A stretch of DNA of 64,000 nt, from positions 62,001 to 126,000 of the forward strand of contig CAZASN010000004.1 in assembly GCA_964487915.1 (NCBI GenBank), written 5' to 3'. The position numbers were made by a program, and so were the translations under genes. Under the pieces are notes generated by a model that worked only from the letters and a program-made list of their open reading frames with translations, was not told the DNA's origin and did no database searches. Origin of the DNA: Proruminimicrobium sp964487915 (GTDB lineage: Bacteria; Elusimicrobiota; Endomicrobiia; Endomicrobiales; Endomicrobiaceae). Shown one piece after another: positions 27,325 through 34,292 of the stretch (positions are counted from its first letter, which is position 1; each line of letters starts with the position of its first letter).

Positions 27325-28539
27325 ATGAAAAGTTTTAAAATCAATCCGGATAAAAAATATGTTTTTATAATGGGCGCCGGCGCAAGCAAAGACGATAACC
27401 TGCCTATACAAAATGAAATATTGCAGAATATTCTTAAAAGAAAATTCGCAATGCGCAACAGACAGGGGCTTCATAAAAATGAATATAAAAAAGTCTCTGA
27501 CGGAATAAAAAAACTTTTGAAAGCCGTTTTTAATTCCGATGTGCCGCTTGAAAATATAAGCCTTGAGGCGATATTCAATATACTTGAAACTTCAATAAGC
27601 CAGGGTCATAATATAGGTTTGTTAAAACATGAAAAAATAAAAAAATATTACGATATGCTTATAGAAGGCATTATGTTTGCAACTTTGACAGATGCCAAAC
27701 TGAAAGAACATAATGTTTTCAATAAAAATCCTCACAGCCCGTATACGGTGATAGGTAAGAAGATTTTTGAAAATTATAAAAATTCGGATATAAATTTTTC
27801 TTTTATAACTTTTAACTACGATATATGCCTTGACAGAGTTTTACTGTCTATGTATAACGAAGACGAAAACAAAACATATGACGTTGATTTTGGGATAGAA
27901 TTAGGAAATTATGATCTCCAAGACTGGTTTCACCGTCCGAGAAAAAGAAAAATATATCTGTTAAGACCGCACGGGTCAATAAACTGGCTTTTTTGCAAAA
28001 CCTGCGGAAAAGTTTTTTCAAGAATTTCTCAGCAGGGAAATCCGATAGAACTTGTAGACGGTATAAAATGTTATCACTGCGGGTCCGCAACTCTTGAACC
28101 TTATATAGTTCATCCCGCAAACAACAGAACATACGTTAATAAATATATAGCGCAGGTCTGGGATAAAATGGAAAATGTTCTTGCCGAAGCAGATCACTGG
28201 TGTTTTATCGGGTATTCGCTGCCTGAGGCCGACAGATATTTCACGTATATGCTTTCAAGAATATATAATTTTAGAAAAATAAAAACGCTTAAAAATAACA
28301 GAGTTCCGGAAGTTTCGGTTGTAAACGTAAATAAATCCGCCAATTTTCACGGAGAAATGATCAGTAAAGCGGACACATGCTACAATGATAAATGTAAAAA
28401 TGCCGATGAAATCAGAAAATATTTTGAATTTTTGCAGAAAGATAAAGATGTTTTTAGAAGATTTGAAGTTTATTTCAGCAACATCAAGAAATACGAATGT
28501 TCGTTTAAAGAGTTTGCCACAAAATATTTTTCCGTATAA
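27325..28539 (+). CDS. SIR2-like NAD-binding protein with zinc ribbon
   Basis: The 404-aa product has FIMGAGASKDDNLPIQNEIL (GAGAS NAD motif), FITFNYDICLDRVL (NxD motif), catalytic-type RPHGSINW and a zinc ribbon (FCKTCGK and CYHCGS), ending with WCFIGYSLPEADRYF. All classical SIR2 positions, including the His-Gly absent from the island SIR2, are kept. Such stand-alone SIR2 proteins include NAD-consuming phage-defence effectors, but deacylases or ADP-ribosylation functions are also possible. Codon use resembles the core genes. It follows glf by 23 bp and is followed after 10 bp by copy B of the structured repeat. Confidence 0.78.
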   Translation: MKSFKINPDKKYVFIMGAGASKDDNLPIQNEILQNILKRKFAMRNRQGLHKNEYKKVSDGIKKLLKAVFNSDVPLENISLEAIFNILETSISQGHNIGLLKHEKIKKYYDMLIEGIMFATLTDAKLKEHNVFNKNPHSPYTVIGKKIFENYKNSDINFSFITFNYDICLDRVLLSMYNEDENKTYDVDFGIELGNYDLQDWFHRPRKRKIYLLRPHGSINWLFCKTCGKVFSRISQQGNPIELVDGIKCYHCGSATLEPYIVHPANNRTYVNKYIAQVWDKMENVLAEADHWCFIGYSLPEADRYFTYMLSRIYNFRKIKTLKNNRVPEVSVVNVNKSANFHGEMISKADTCYNDKCKNADEIRKYFEFLQKDKDVFRRFEVYFSNIKKYECSFKEFATKYFSV

Positions 28540-28549
28540 TTATTATAGC

Positions 28550-28656
28550 GACTTTACTGTTTCGCTTACATTTTTGTATTGCAAAAGCTCATGTACCGTT
28601 TCACTTATGTACACCTCACTTTTGCAATACTTCAATTCAGCTAAAACATTAAAGTC
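28550..28656 (+). repeat. Nested-stem structured repeat, copy B
   Basis: The arms are GACTTTA (28550-28556) with TAAAGTC (28650-28656); GTATTGCAAAAG (28576-28587) with CTTTTGCAATAC (28619-28630); and TGTAC (28592-28596) with GTACA (28609-28613). Every arm sits at exactly the same offset as in copy A at 5250-5356. Six of twelve middle-stem pairs and one of five inner pairs differ by double substitutions that keep pairing. Like copy A, it starts within about ten bases of the stop of a core gene and precedes small A/T-rich ORFs. Confidence 0.8.
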
Positions 28657-28704
28657 TTTACAACTGTAAATGTAGACTAAAAAATTAAGCTATAGCAATA
28701 AAAA

Positions 28705-28868
28705 TGGCGGGATTAAATCAAAAACAACTTACACAAATTTTAAACTGTCCTGATATAGGAGTATCTTTTTGGATTAGATGGAAACGCATGTCAAATATAA
28801 TTGAACTGCAAAAAATTGCAGAAATAACTAATCGTTCTATGGAATGGTTTTTTAAGGAAGTAGTATGA
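28705..28868 (+). pseudogene. Frameshifted small HTH (XRE-like) regulator remnant
   Basis: An ATG at 28705 opens MAGLNQKQLTQI and stops at TAA 28741. The frame beginning at 28740 continues with LNCPDIGVSFWIRWKRMSN, IIELQKIAEITNRSMEWFFK and ends EVV at TGA 28866-28868. Read together with one base missing near 28738-28742, the peptide looks like a ~54-aa XRE-type helix-turn-helix protein (QKQLTQ...IAEITNRSMEWFF). It is therefore called a broken gene; a sequencing error in the T-run is the alternative. Its stop overlaps the next ATG. Confidence 0.45.
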
Positions 28869-29149
28869 ATACTATAAAAATATGCAGCGTATGCGGAAAA
28901 GAAAATAAAAATCCAAAAGAATATTGCAAATTTTGCAATAGTTATTTTGATAATCCCGATAAAAAATACCAAAGAAAATATTTACAAGAATTTACAATAA
29001 TGTCTTTAATTTATTGGCTTGGGATTATTGTTGCTTTTGATAAAATAAAATATTTTGATTTAAATTTACTCAAAAAACCTTTATTATCTTTTATTATTTT
29101 ATCAGTAGGATTTTTATTTTATATAGTTATTACAAAAAATAAAAAATGA
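28865..29149 (+). CDS. Small zinc-ribbon membrane protein
   Basis: The 94-aa product begins with a zinc-ribbon-like CSVCGKENKNPKEYCKFC (CxxC...CxxC) and then has two hydrophobic segments (EFTIMSLIYWLGIIVAF and LLSFIILSVGFLFYIVI) with a basic tail. Such N-terminal ribbons on two-helix membrane proteins are common and uncharacterised. The ATG overlaps the TGA of the HTH remnant, and the stop overlaps the next ORF, indicating coupled translation. Codon use is strongly A/T-biased. Confidence 0.55.
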   Translation: MNTIKICSVCGKENKNPKEYCKFCNSYFDNPDKKYQRKYLQEFTIMSLIYWLGIIVAFDKIKYFDLNLLKKPLLSFIILSVGFLFYIVITKNKK

Positions 29150-29355
29150 TAGTTATAAATTGTTTTTATTTAATAATCGGATGGGTAATAAAAATAGCGA
29201 CTATTGCTTCATACTTAATAGTATTTATTCCGATAGCATTATTTTTAACTTTAATACAATTAATTTGCATACCATTTTACAAAAACAAATTTAATCCAAA
29301 CGACTTGTTTATATTATTTATATTCCGTCCGATAAAACGCGTATGGAATTTATAA
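29146..29355 (+). CDS. Small hydrophobic membrane protein
   Basis: The 69-aa product is largely hydrophobic (FYLIIGWVIKIATIASYLIV, FIPIALFLTLIQLICIPF) with a basic end (RPIKRVWNL), suggesting two membrane passes. It overlaps the preceding ORF by 4 bp (ATGA) and the next small ORF by 13 bp. I do not recognise a family. Confidence 0.45.
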   Translation: MIVINCFYLIIGWVIKIATIASYLIVFIPIALFLTLIQLICIPFYKNKFNPNDLFILFIFRPIKRVWNL

Positions 29356-29438
29356 AAAAAATCTTTAAAACAATTATTTATGTTATTCAAGATTATTCTT
29401 TAAATCAAAAATTTCCGTTTTTGTCGCTTACCGAGTGA
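29343..29438 (+). CDS. Possible 31-aa peptide overlapping previous ORF
   Basis: ATG at 29343 opens a 31-aa frame (MEFIKKIFKTIIYVIQDYSL then NQKFPFLSLTE) that overlaps the previous stop. Overlap with a coupled chain of small ORFs is the only support; it may be spurious. Confidence 0.25.
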   Translation: MEFIKKIFKTIIYVIQDYSLNQKFPFLSLTE

Positions 29439-29522
29439 GAAGTGTGGGTTGAAATAATGTATCAATTTTTTACAAGTCTAACAGATACATTTAATTTTAC
29501 TGCTGTGAATTTTTCATAAATA

Positions 29523-29551
29523 TTGAAGTATTTTTTATTTTGTTATATACT
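29523..29551 (+). promoter_or_regulatory. Sigma70-type promoter of 280-nt RNA
   Basis: TTGAAG (29523-29528), a 17-bp spacer and TATACT (29546-29551). The same TTGA(N2)-17-TATACT layout recurs before both downstream small RNAs. Predicted start is near 29557-29559. Confidence 0.7.
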
Positions 29552-29557
29552 ATTCCA

Positions 29558-29838
29558 CAACTATTAGGGGGTCGGGATATCTTGAAAAAGATATGAACGT
29601 AAAGAGATAGGAGTTTTACTCATATGTCGTCCCCGAAGTTTAGACTTATCTCCCTTGGGCAATTGGAGCCCTTGTGGTCGGATAAGTTTAAATAGTGTTG
29701 GATATAGATGCGAGGAAGCGATTGTAGCTTACCCGTTTATATTGCAGATTAGACTGTCCAACGAGTGCGTTATTGCCTTTTGGCAATACTTGGCTGAGCT
29801 GGAAAGAAGACTGCGCCAGCGCGTTGGCAGTTTTTTTA
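29558..29838 (+). ncRNA. Multi-domain structured RNA, about 280 nt, unassigned
   Basis: Between a promoter and a terminator lie successive foldable domains with no credible protein: GGGG (29568-29571) pairing with CCCC (29631-29634) around hairpin ATATCTT/AAGATAT (29577-29594); a 12-bp stem 29639-29650 with 29681-29692 (one G-U pair) enclosing GGGC/GCCC; GTTGGA (29697-29702) with TCCAAC (29757-29762) enclosing AAGC/GCTT; and TATTGCC/GGCAATA (29771-29788). I could not match it to tmRNA, RNase P, SRP or a riboswitch consensus. 6S-like or lineage-specific RNA remains possible. Confidence 0.6.
29811..29837 (+). terminator. Intrinsic terminator of 280-nt RNA
   Basis: CTG and CCAG pair with TTGG and CAG across a short CGCG loop, with a two-base bulge (29811-29830), followed by seven T (29831-29837). 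Confidence 0.65.
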
Positions 29839-29851
29839 TTTGCAACCATAC

Positions 29852-29880
29852 TTGATATTCTGTAATATTTCGGCTATACT
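29852..29880 (+). promoter_or_regulatory. Promoter of first hairpin sRNA
   Basis: TTGATA (29852-29857), 17-bp spacer, TATACT (29875-29880), starting 15 bp after the previous terminator's T-run. Predicted transcription start is about 29885-29887. Confidence 0.75.
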
Positions 29881-29885
29881 GAAGA

Positions 29886-29946
29886 TGCCTCCTGACACAC
29901 TTATATCTGGCGAGAAATTGCCGGACGTGTCGGGGGGTATTTTTTT
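29886..29946 (+). ncRNA. Small hairpin RNA 1 (about 60 nt)
   Basis: The transcript folds into one hairpin: CCTCCTGACAC (29888-29898) pairs over 11 bp with GTGTCGGGGGG (29927-29937), a 7-nt/1-nt asymmetric internal loop follows, and an apical stem TCTGGC/GCCGGA closes the loop GAGAAATT (29912-29919). The U-run 29940-29946 ends it, so the whole RNA doubles as its own terminator. Bases 29905-29927 are identical to 30018-30040 in the second copy. No ORF is present. Function is unknown. Confidence 0.7.
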
Positions 29947-29964
29947 AAATAACGAATTGCAGTA

Positions 29965-29993
29965 TTGACAATATTTATCATCAGGTATATACT
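29965..29993 (+). promoter_or_regulatory. Promoter of second hairpin sRNA
   Basis: Consensus TTGACA (29965-29970), 17-bp spacer, TATACT (29988-29993). Predicted start is about 29999-30000. Confidence 0.8.
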
Positions 29994-29998
29994 AATAG

Positions 29999-30058
29999 TG
30001 TCCTCTGACGCATTTTGATCTGGCGAGAAATTGCCGGACGCGTCACGGGGCATTTTTT
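29999..30058 (+). ncRNA. Small hairpin RNA 2 (about 60 nt)
   Basis: This is a paralogue of the RNA at 29886. GACGC (30007-30011) pairs with GCGTC (30040-30044), where copy 1 has GACAC/GTGTC, a compensatory change. The outer stem continues over eight more positions with one mismatch. The 7-nt internal loop differs in sequence but not length, and the 23-nt apical segment is invariant. The poly-U is 30053-30058. Its 3' end is 42 bp from the end of the convergent nucleotide-sugar dehydrogenase gene. Confidence 0.7.
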
Positions 30059-30099
30059 ATATTGGGTGGAATATTTAGTTTATTGTATAAAACTGAATG

Positions 30100-31395
30100 T
30101 TAAAGTCTTACAATCTTATTGGATTTTAAAGATTTCGTAGCGTTTCTAGTGTCAAATACAAGTTTTGCTTTTTTTACCACTTCGGCATAATCTATAGAAG
30201 AATGATCCGTAAGTATGACGACAATATCGTATTTTGAAATATTGTTTAAGTTTTTTTCTGATTTAAACATTTTTTTGCCGATCGAAAAGTTTTTTATAAA
30301 AGGGTCAAAGTAAGATATTTTTGCCATTTTTTCAATTAATACCGATATAACGTCAAGAGCGGGAGATTCTCTTAAGTCGGCGACATCTTTTTTATATGCC
30401 ACGCCGAGCACAAGTATTTTTGAATTTTTTATTGATTTTTCATTTTTGTTTAAAGCATCGGCAAGTTTAATAACCGCAAATTTCGGCATTTTTGAATTTA
30501 TGTCGCCTGCCAGTTCTATAAACCTGGAATAAAAATTTAATGTTTTCAGTTTCCATGACAGGTAATGAGGATCAAGAGGTATGCAGTGGCCTCCTATTCC
30601 GGGGCCGGGCGTAAACTTCATAAATCCGAAAGGTTTTGTTGAAGCGGCGTCTATAATTTCCCAAACATTAAGATTCAGACTGTGGCACATCAAAGCCACT
30701 TCGTTTACAAGCCCTATATTTACTGCCCTGAAAGTATTTTCAAGAAGTTTAACCATTTCAGCCGCCTCAGCCGATGACACTTTATAAACTTTTGTAAATG
30801 AACCGTATAAAGCCGAAGCAAGAAGTAATGATTTTTCGCAAAGTCCGCCTACAACTTTTGCAGTGTTTGCTATGGTAAATTTTTTATTTGACGGATCAAT
30901 CCTTTCCGGGCTGAACGCCAGAAAAAAATCAACGCCGGCTTTTAATCCGGCACTTTCAAGTTTTGGAAGAACAAGTTCTTTTGTAGTTCCGGGATATGTT
31001 GTTGATTCAAGAATAATAAGCTGCCCTTTTTTTAAAGTTTGTTTTATTTTTTCTGCCGCTGAAATAATATAAGAAACGTCCGGGTCTTTAGATTTTCTTA
31101 AAGGGGTCGGCACGCAGATGATTATTATATCCATGTCCGCAAGACCAGCAAAATCGGTTGTCGCAGAAAGCTTTTTAGTTCTTACAAGCTTTTCAATTTC
31201 TTTGGATTTAATATCTCCTATGTAAGAACGTCCGTTTTTTATTCCGTTTGTTTTTTTTACGTCTATTTCAAAGCCTGTGACGCTGAAATTTTTTCTTGCA
31301 AGTTCAACGGCCAAAGGAAGACCGACATATCCGAGACCGATAACGCCTACGGACGCTTTATGTGAATTAATTTTTTTAAGGAGTTGTTTATACAT
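30100..31395 (-). CDS. Nucleotide-sugar (UDP-HexNAc/UDP-glucose type) 6-dehydrogenase
   Basis: The enzyme oxidises C6 of a UDP-sugar to a uronate with two NAD+ for capsule or O-antigen synthesis. The 431-aa protein has the Rossmann motif VGVIGLGYVGLPLAVELARK, VPTPLRKSKDPDVSY, the STTYPGTTKE segment and the catalytic Cys in GPGIGGHCIPLDPHYLSWK, followed by VLGVAYKKDVADLRESPALD. Wording of these motifs is closer to UDP-N-acetyl-hexosamine dehydrogenases (WbpA/TviB/WecC) than to UDP-glucose dehydrogenase, but the substrate is not certain. It is transcribed towards the small RNA locus and stands alone. Confidence 0.88.
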   Translation of the reverse strand: MYKQLLKKINSHKASVGVIGLGYVGLPLAVELARKNFSVTGFEIDVKKTNGIKNGRSYIGDIKSKEIEKLVRTKKLSATTDFAGLADMDIIIICVPTPLRKSKDPDVSYIISAAEKIKQTLKKGQLIILESTTYPGTTKELVLPKLESAGLKAGVDFFLAFSPERIDPSNKKFTIANTAKVVGGLCEKSLLLASALYGSFTKVYKVSSAEAAEMVKLLENTFRAVNIGLVNEVALMCHSLNLNVWEIIDAASTKPFGFMKFTPGPGIGGHCIPLDPHYLSWKLKTLNFYSRFIELAGDINSKMPKFAVIKLADALNKNEKSIKNSKILVLGVAYKKDVADLRESPALDVISVLIEKMAKISYFDPFIKNFSIGKKMFKSEKNLNNISKYDIVVILTDHSSIDYAEVVKKAKLVFDTRNATKSLKSNKIVRL

Positions 31396-31514
31396 TTTCT
31401 TATTCCGTTTGGTTTTAATAAAAATTTACTTAAAGTAACGGTCAATATCATAAATATGTTGTGTTATGATTTGTAATCCGGCTTTAAGATGATTTTTATT
31501 CTACTAAAAAAAAC

Positions 31515-31538
31515 GAAATTATACAAGTGTATAATTTC
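31515..31538 (-). terminator. Second terminator after small lipoprotein
   Basis: GAAATTATAC/GTATAATTTC is a perfect 10-bp stem with a 4-nt loop. On the minus strand it is followed after one base by eight T (31506-31513), so it backs up the terminator at 31552-31581. Confidence 0.6.
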
Positions 31539-31551
31539 TCTAAAAAACAAT

Positions 31552-31581
31552 ACAGGGATATCTTTTTCAAGATACCCCTGT
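31552..31581 (-). terminator. Terminator after small lipoprotein
   Basis: ACAGGGATATCTT (31552-31564) pairs with AAGATACCCCTGT (31569-31581), 12 of 13 bp, with U-rich tracts on both sides, so it can work on either strand. It lies 24 bp beyond the lipoprotein stop. Confidence 0.8.
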
Positions 31582-31604
31582 TGTTTTTTTAGATAATTTG
31601 TTTA

Positions 31605-31799
31605 TTACTTTCCTGCTGCTGGTTGTGTTGCTTCAGGAGTTACCGCTGTTTCAGTTGATGCCGCTACTTCAGGCGTTGTGTTTTCTGTTGTTGCTGCTGC
31701 TGAAACTTCTTCAGTAGCTACCGGAGCAGCTACTTCTTCCTGCTTACATCCCAATACGAACAATGACAAACAAACAAATGCAAACAATGCTTTCTTCAC
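31605..31799 (-). CDS. Small Ala/Thr/Glu/Pro-rich lipoprotein
   Basis: GTG start with AAAGGAG upstream at 11-base spacing. The 64-aa product has a signal peptide and lipobox (FVLG before Cys18); after KQEE it is low-complexity, made of Ala, Thr, Glu, Val and Pro. It is probably a small, abundant, lipid-anchored surface or periplasmic peptide of unknown function. It has its own double terminator, consistent with strong independent expression, and lies 90 bp after pheT. Confidence 0.75.
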   Translation of the reverse strand: MKKALFAFVCLSLFVLGCKQEEVAAPVATEEVSAAATTENTTPEVAASTETAVTPEATQPAAGK

Positions 31800-31889
31800 T
31801 TTTTACTCATCTCCTTTTTTTAAAACATATTGTTATTTTTTTCTTTAAATTTTAACTTTTTTCAAAATTAAAATTTATTATTTAAAAAA

Positions 31890-34253
31890 TTAACTTCTGA
31901 GCGTAATCGCCAAATCTTTTTCAAATTTATCAATCAGGGCTTTAAAATCGGCGTTAACTTCGGCGTCATTAAGAGTTTTATTGTCATGTTTGTAATATAA
32001 TCTTAACGAATAACTTATTTTGCCGCTGCCAAGTTTTTCATTTTCATAAACCGAAAATAAGTTGAAATCTTTTAATATTCCGCCTGCTTTCATAATTTGT
32101 TTTATAATCTTTTCAATTTTTTCAAACGGAACTTTTTTATCGCATACTATTGAAAGATCTCTTTTTACGGCCGGGAATTTTGAAATATGTTTATAAAAAT
32201 TCAGTTTGGCCGGCGAATCAATATTTACGGCATCGGCATTAATTTCAGCATAAATAACTTCATTTGTAAAGTCTTCCGTTATGTCCGGTCTTAAAACGCC
32301 GAACTGTCCTACGACTTTGCCTCTGTACATAATTGAGGCTGTTTTGCCGGGATGATAGTATTTTTCAGGCGATTTATTATTATCAACCGTAAATCCTTTT
32401 GGAAGTACCGCATTTATAACGCCCGAAGCGAAATTAAAGTCAAAAATTGTTTCTGTTTTTGTTCCTTCCCATTTCCACCAGTTTTGCCATACGCTGCCGT
32501 ACATCAAAATGCCTAAGGCTTTGTGTTCGCCTGTTTCGTCAAATATTTTTCCTGTTTCAAAAAGTTTTAAATCCGTTGTTCCCTGTCCGGCGTTGAAATG
32601 CAAATTTTTCATAAGACCGGCAAGAAGAGACGGTCTTAAAACTTCATTTTCTTTTGAAATCGGGTTTGCTATTTTATAAGAATGTTTCAGATACAATTTG
32701 TCCAGGTCTTTTATTTCGGCGAAACTGTAATTTACGGCTTCGCAAAACCCGAGTCCTATAAGCGTATCGCTTATTGCGTTTATAAATTCGGCGGTATTTT
32801 TATCCTGCTGTTTATCTGCAAGCACAACTTTGTTTTCCGCAAGCAGGGGAATATTGTCATATCCGTCAATTCTGGCTATTTCTTCTATAAGGTCAATTTC
32901 CTGTTTTATGTCGTTGCGCCATGAAGGTATTTCGGCTATTAAAACATTTTGTACTTTTGAACTTATTTCAATGCCTAAAAATCTTAAAATGTTGGCTATT
33001 TTCTTTTCGTCAACCGAATATCCGAGAATTTTTTTGACTCTTTCAACTCTTAACTGAATAATAAGTTTTTCGTTGTCTTTTGAATTTACGTCTTCTCTCG
33101 TTTCAAGACGTCCGCCGGCAAGCTCCGTAATTAAATTTATCGCTCTCCACGACGCTTTTTCAGCGACTTTCCATGAAGTTCCTCTTTCAAATCTGTAAGA
33201 AGAATCGGTTGACAAATTTAAAGTTTTAGATGTTTTTCTTATATTGCCGGGTTCAAAAACGGCGCTTTCTAAAAATATGTCTTTTGTGGAATCGCTTATA
33301 GCTGAAAAAGATCCGCCTATAACGCCTGCCACCGCCAATGCTTTTTCTTTATCCGCGATAACAAGCATATTATCGGTTAATTCGTAAGTCTTATTGTCCA
33401 ATGTTGAAATCTGTTCTTTATCAAAGGCTTTTCTTACGATTATTTTTTCGCCGCTTACTTTTGAACTGTCAAAAGCATGCATCGGATGTCCTAGTTCAAG
33501 CATAACGTAATTTGTTATGTCAACAATATTATTAATTGATTTGATTCCGCAGTTTTCAAGTCTGTCCTTCATCCATTTCGGAGCCGGAGCGATTTTAACG
33601 TCCTTTATATTGCATCCTATATATCTTAAACACAGTTCTTCAGCTTGAACGTCAACAATATTTTTTTCGGTAAACTTAGATTCTTTTACCGTAGGCAGAT
33701 TTATCACTTTTTCCAATTTTGCGCTTATTTCTCTTGCTATGCCCCAATGGCTGAGACAGTCGCCGCGGTTTGAAGTTATTTCTATTTCCAAAATAGTGTC
33801 GGTATCCAGAACGTCTTCCAGTTTTTTCCCTAACGGAATATCCGGATTTAAAACCATTATGCCTTCGGATGAATTTTTTAATCCGAGTTCCTGTTCGGAA
33901 CAAATCATGCCTTCAGAAGATATGCCTCGTATTTTTGTCGGTTTTATTTCAAAATTTCCCGGTAAAACCGCTCCGATAAGAGCAAGGGGAACAATTTGTC
34001 CCGACTCAACGTTTGCGGCTCCGCAGACTATTTCGTAATCTTTTGCGCCGTCGTTAACGCGGCACAATGAAAGTTTGTCGGCGTTTGGATGCTTTTGTTT
34101 TTCCGTAACCTTTGCCGTTATAACGCCTGTCCACTTCATTCCGCCTGAAGCGATTGATGTTTCAACTCCCAAAAAAGTAAGAGTCGTCGCCAATTTTTCG
34201 GGCGACAAATCAAAATCTATAAGTTCTTTTAACCAATTATATGAAATCTTCAT
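31890..34253 (-). CDS. pheT: Phenylalanyl-tRNA synthetase beta subunit
   Basis: The beta chain of the alpha2-beta2 synthetase that charges tRNA-Phe. The 787-aa length is normal. Recognisable parts in order are the N-terminal MKISYNWLKELIDFD, the tRNA-binding OB domain (GVITAKVTEKQKHPNADKLS), B3/B4 editing domain (LDTDTILEIEITSNRGDCLS), B5 domain and a C-terminal FDX-ACB domain (KFPAVKRDLSIVCDKKVPFE). It is the last gene of the infC-led unit, 39 bp after pheS. Confidence 0.96.
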   Translation of the reverse strand: MKISYNWLKELIDFDLSPEKLATTLTFLGVETSIASGGMKWTGVITAKVTEKQKHPNADKLSLCRVNDGAKDYEIVCGAANVESGQIVPLALIGAVLPGNFEIKPTKIRGISSEGMICSEQELGLKNSSEGIMVLNPDIPLGKKLEDVLDTDTILEIEITSNRGDCLSHWGIAREISAKLEKVINLPTVKESKFTEKNIVDVQAEELCLRYIGCNIKDVKIAPAPKWMKDRLENCGIKSINNIVDITNYVMLELGHPMHAFDSSKVSGEKIIVRKAFDKEQISTLDNKTYELTDNMLVIADKEKALAVAGVIGGSFSAISDSTKDIFLESAVFEPGNIRKTSKTLNLSTDSSYRFERGTSWKVAEKASWRAINLITELAGGRLETREDVNSKDNEKLIIQLRVERVKKILGYSVDEKKIANILRFLGIEISSKVQNVLIAEIPSWRNDIKQEIDLIEEIARIDGYDNIPLLAENKVVLADKQQDKNTAEFINAISDTLIGLGFCEAVNYSFAEIKDLDKLYLKHSYKIANPISKENEVLRPSLLAGLMKNLHFNAGQGTTDLKLFETGKIFDETGEHKALGILMYGSVWQNWWKWEGTKTETIFDFNFASGVINAVLPKGFTVDNNKSPEKYYHPGKTASIMYRGKVVGQFGVLRPDITEDFTNEVIYAEINADAVNIDSPAKLNFYKHISKFPAVKRDLSIVCDKKVPFEKIEKIIKQIMKAGGILKDFNLFSVYENEKLGSGKISYSLRLYYKHDNKTLNDAEVNADFKALIDKFEKDLAITLRS

Positions 34254-34292
34254 TTTATTAAAATCCTTTTCATTTCCGTTCTTATGCCGTTT

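Noticed and set aside
29558..29838. tmRNA, RNase P RNA or SRP RNA
   Set aside because: No T-arm/CCA end or tag peptide, no conserved RNase P cores and no SRP GGAAG/AGCAG tetraloop region could be found.
29655..29855. 66-aa plus-strand ORF
   Set aside because: It has a TTG start with no ribosome site and lies entirely inside the structured RNA, crossing its terminator.
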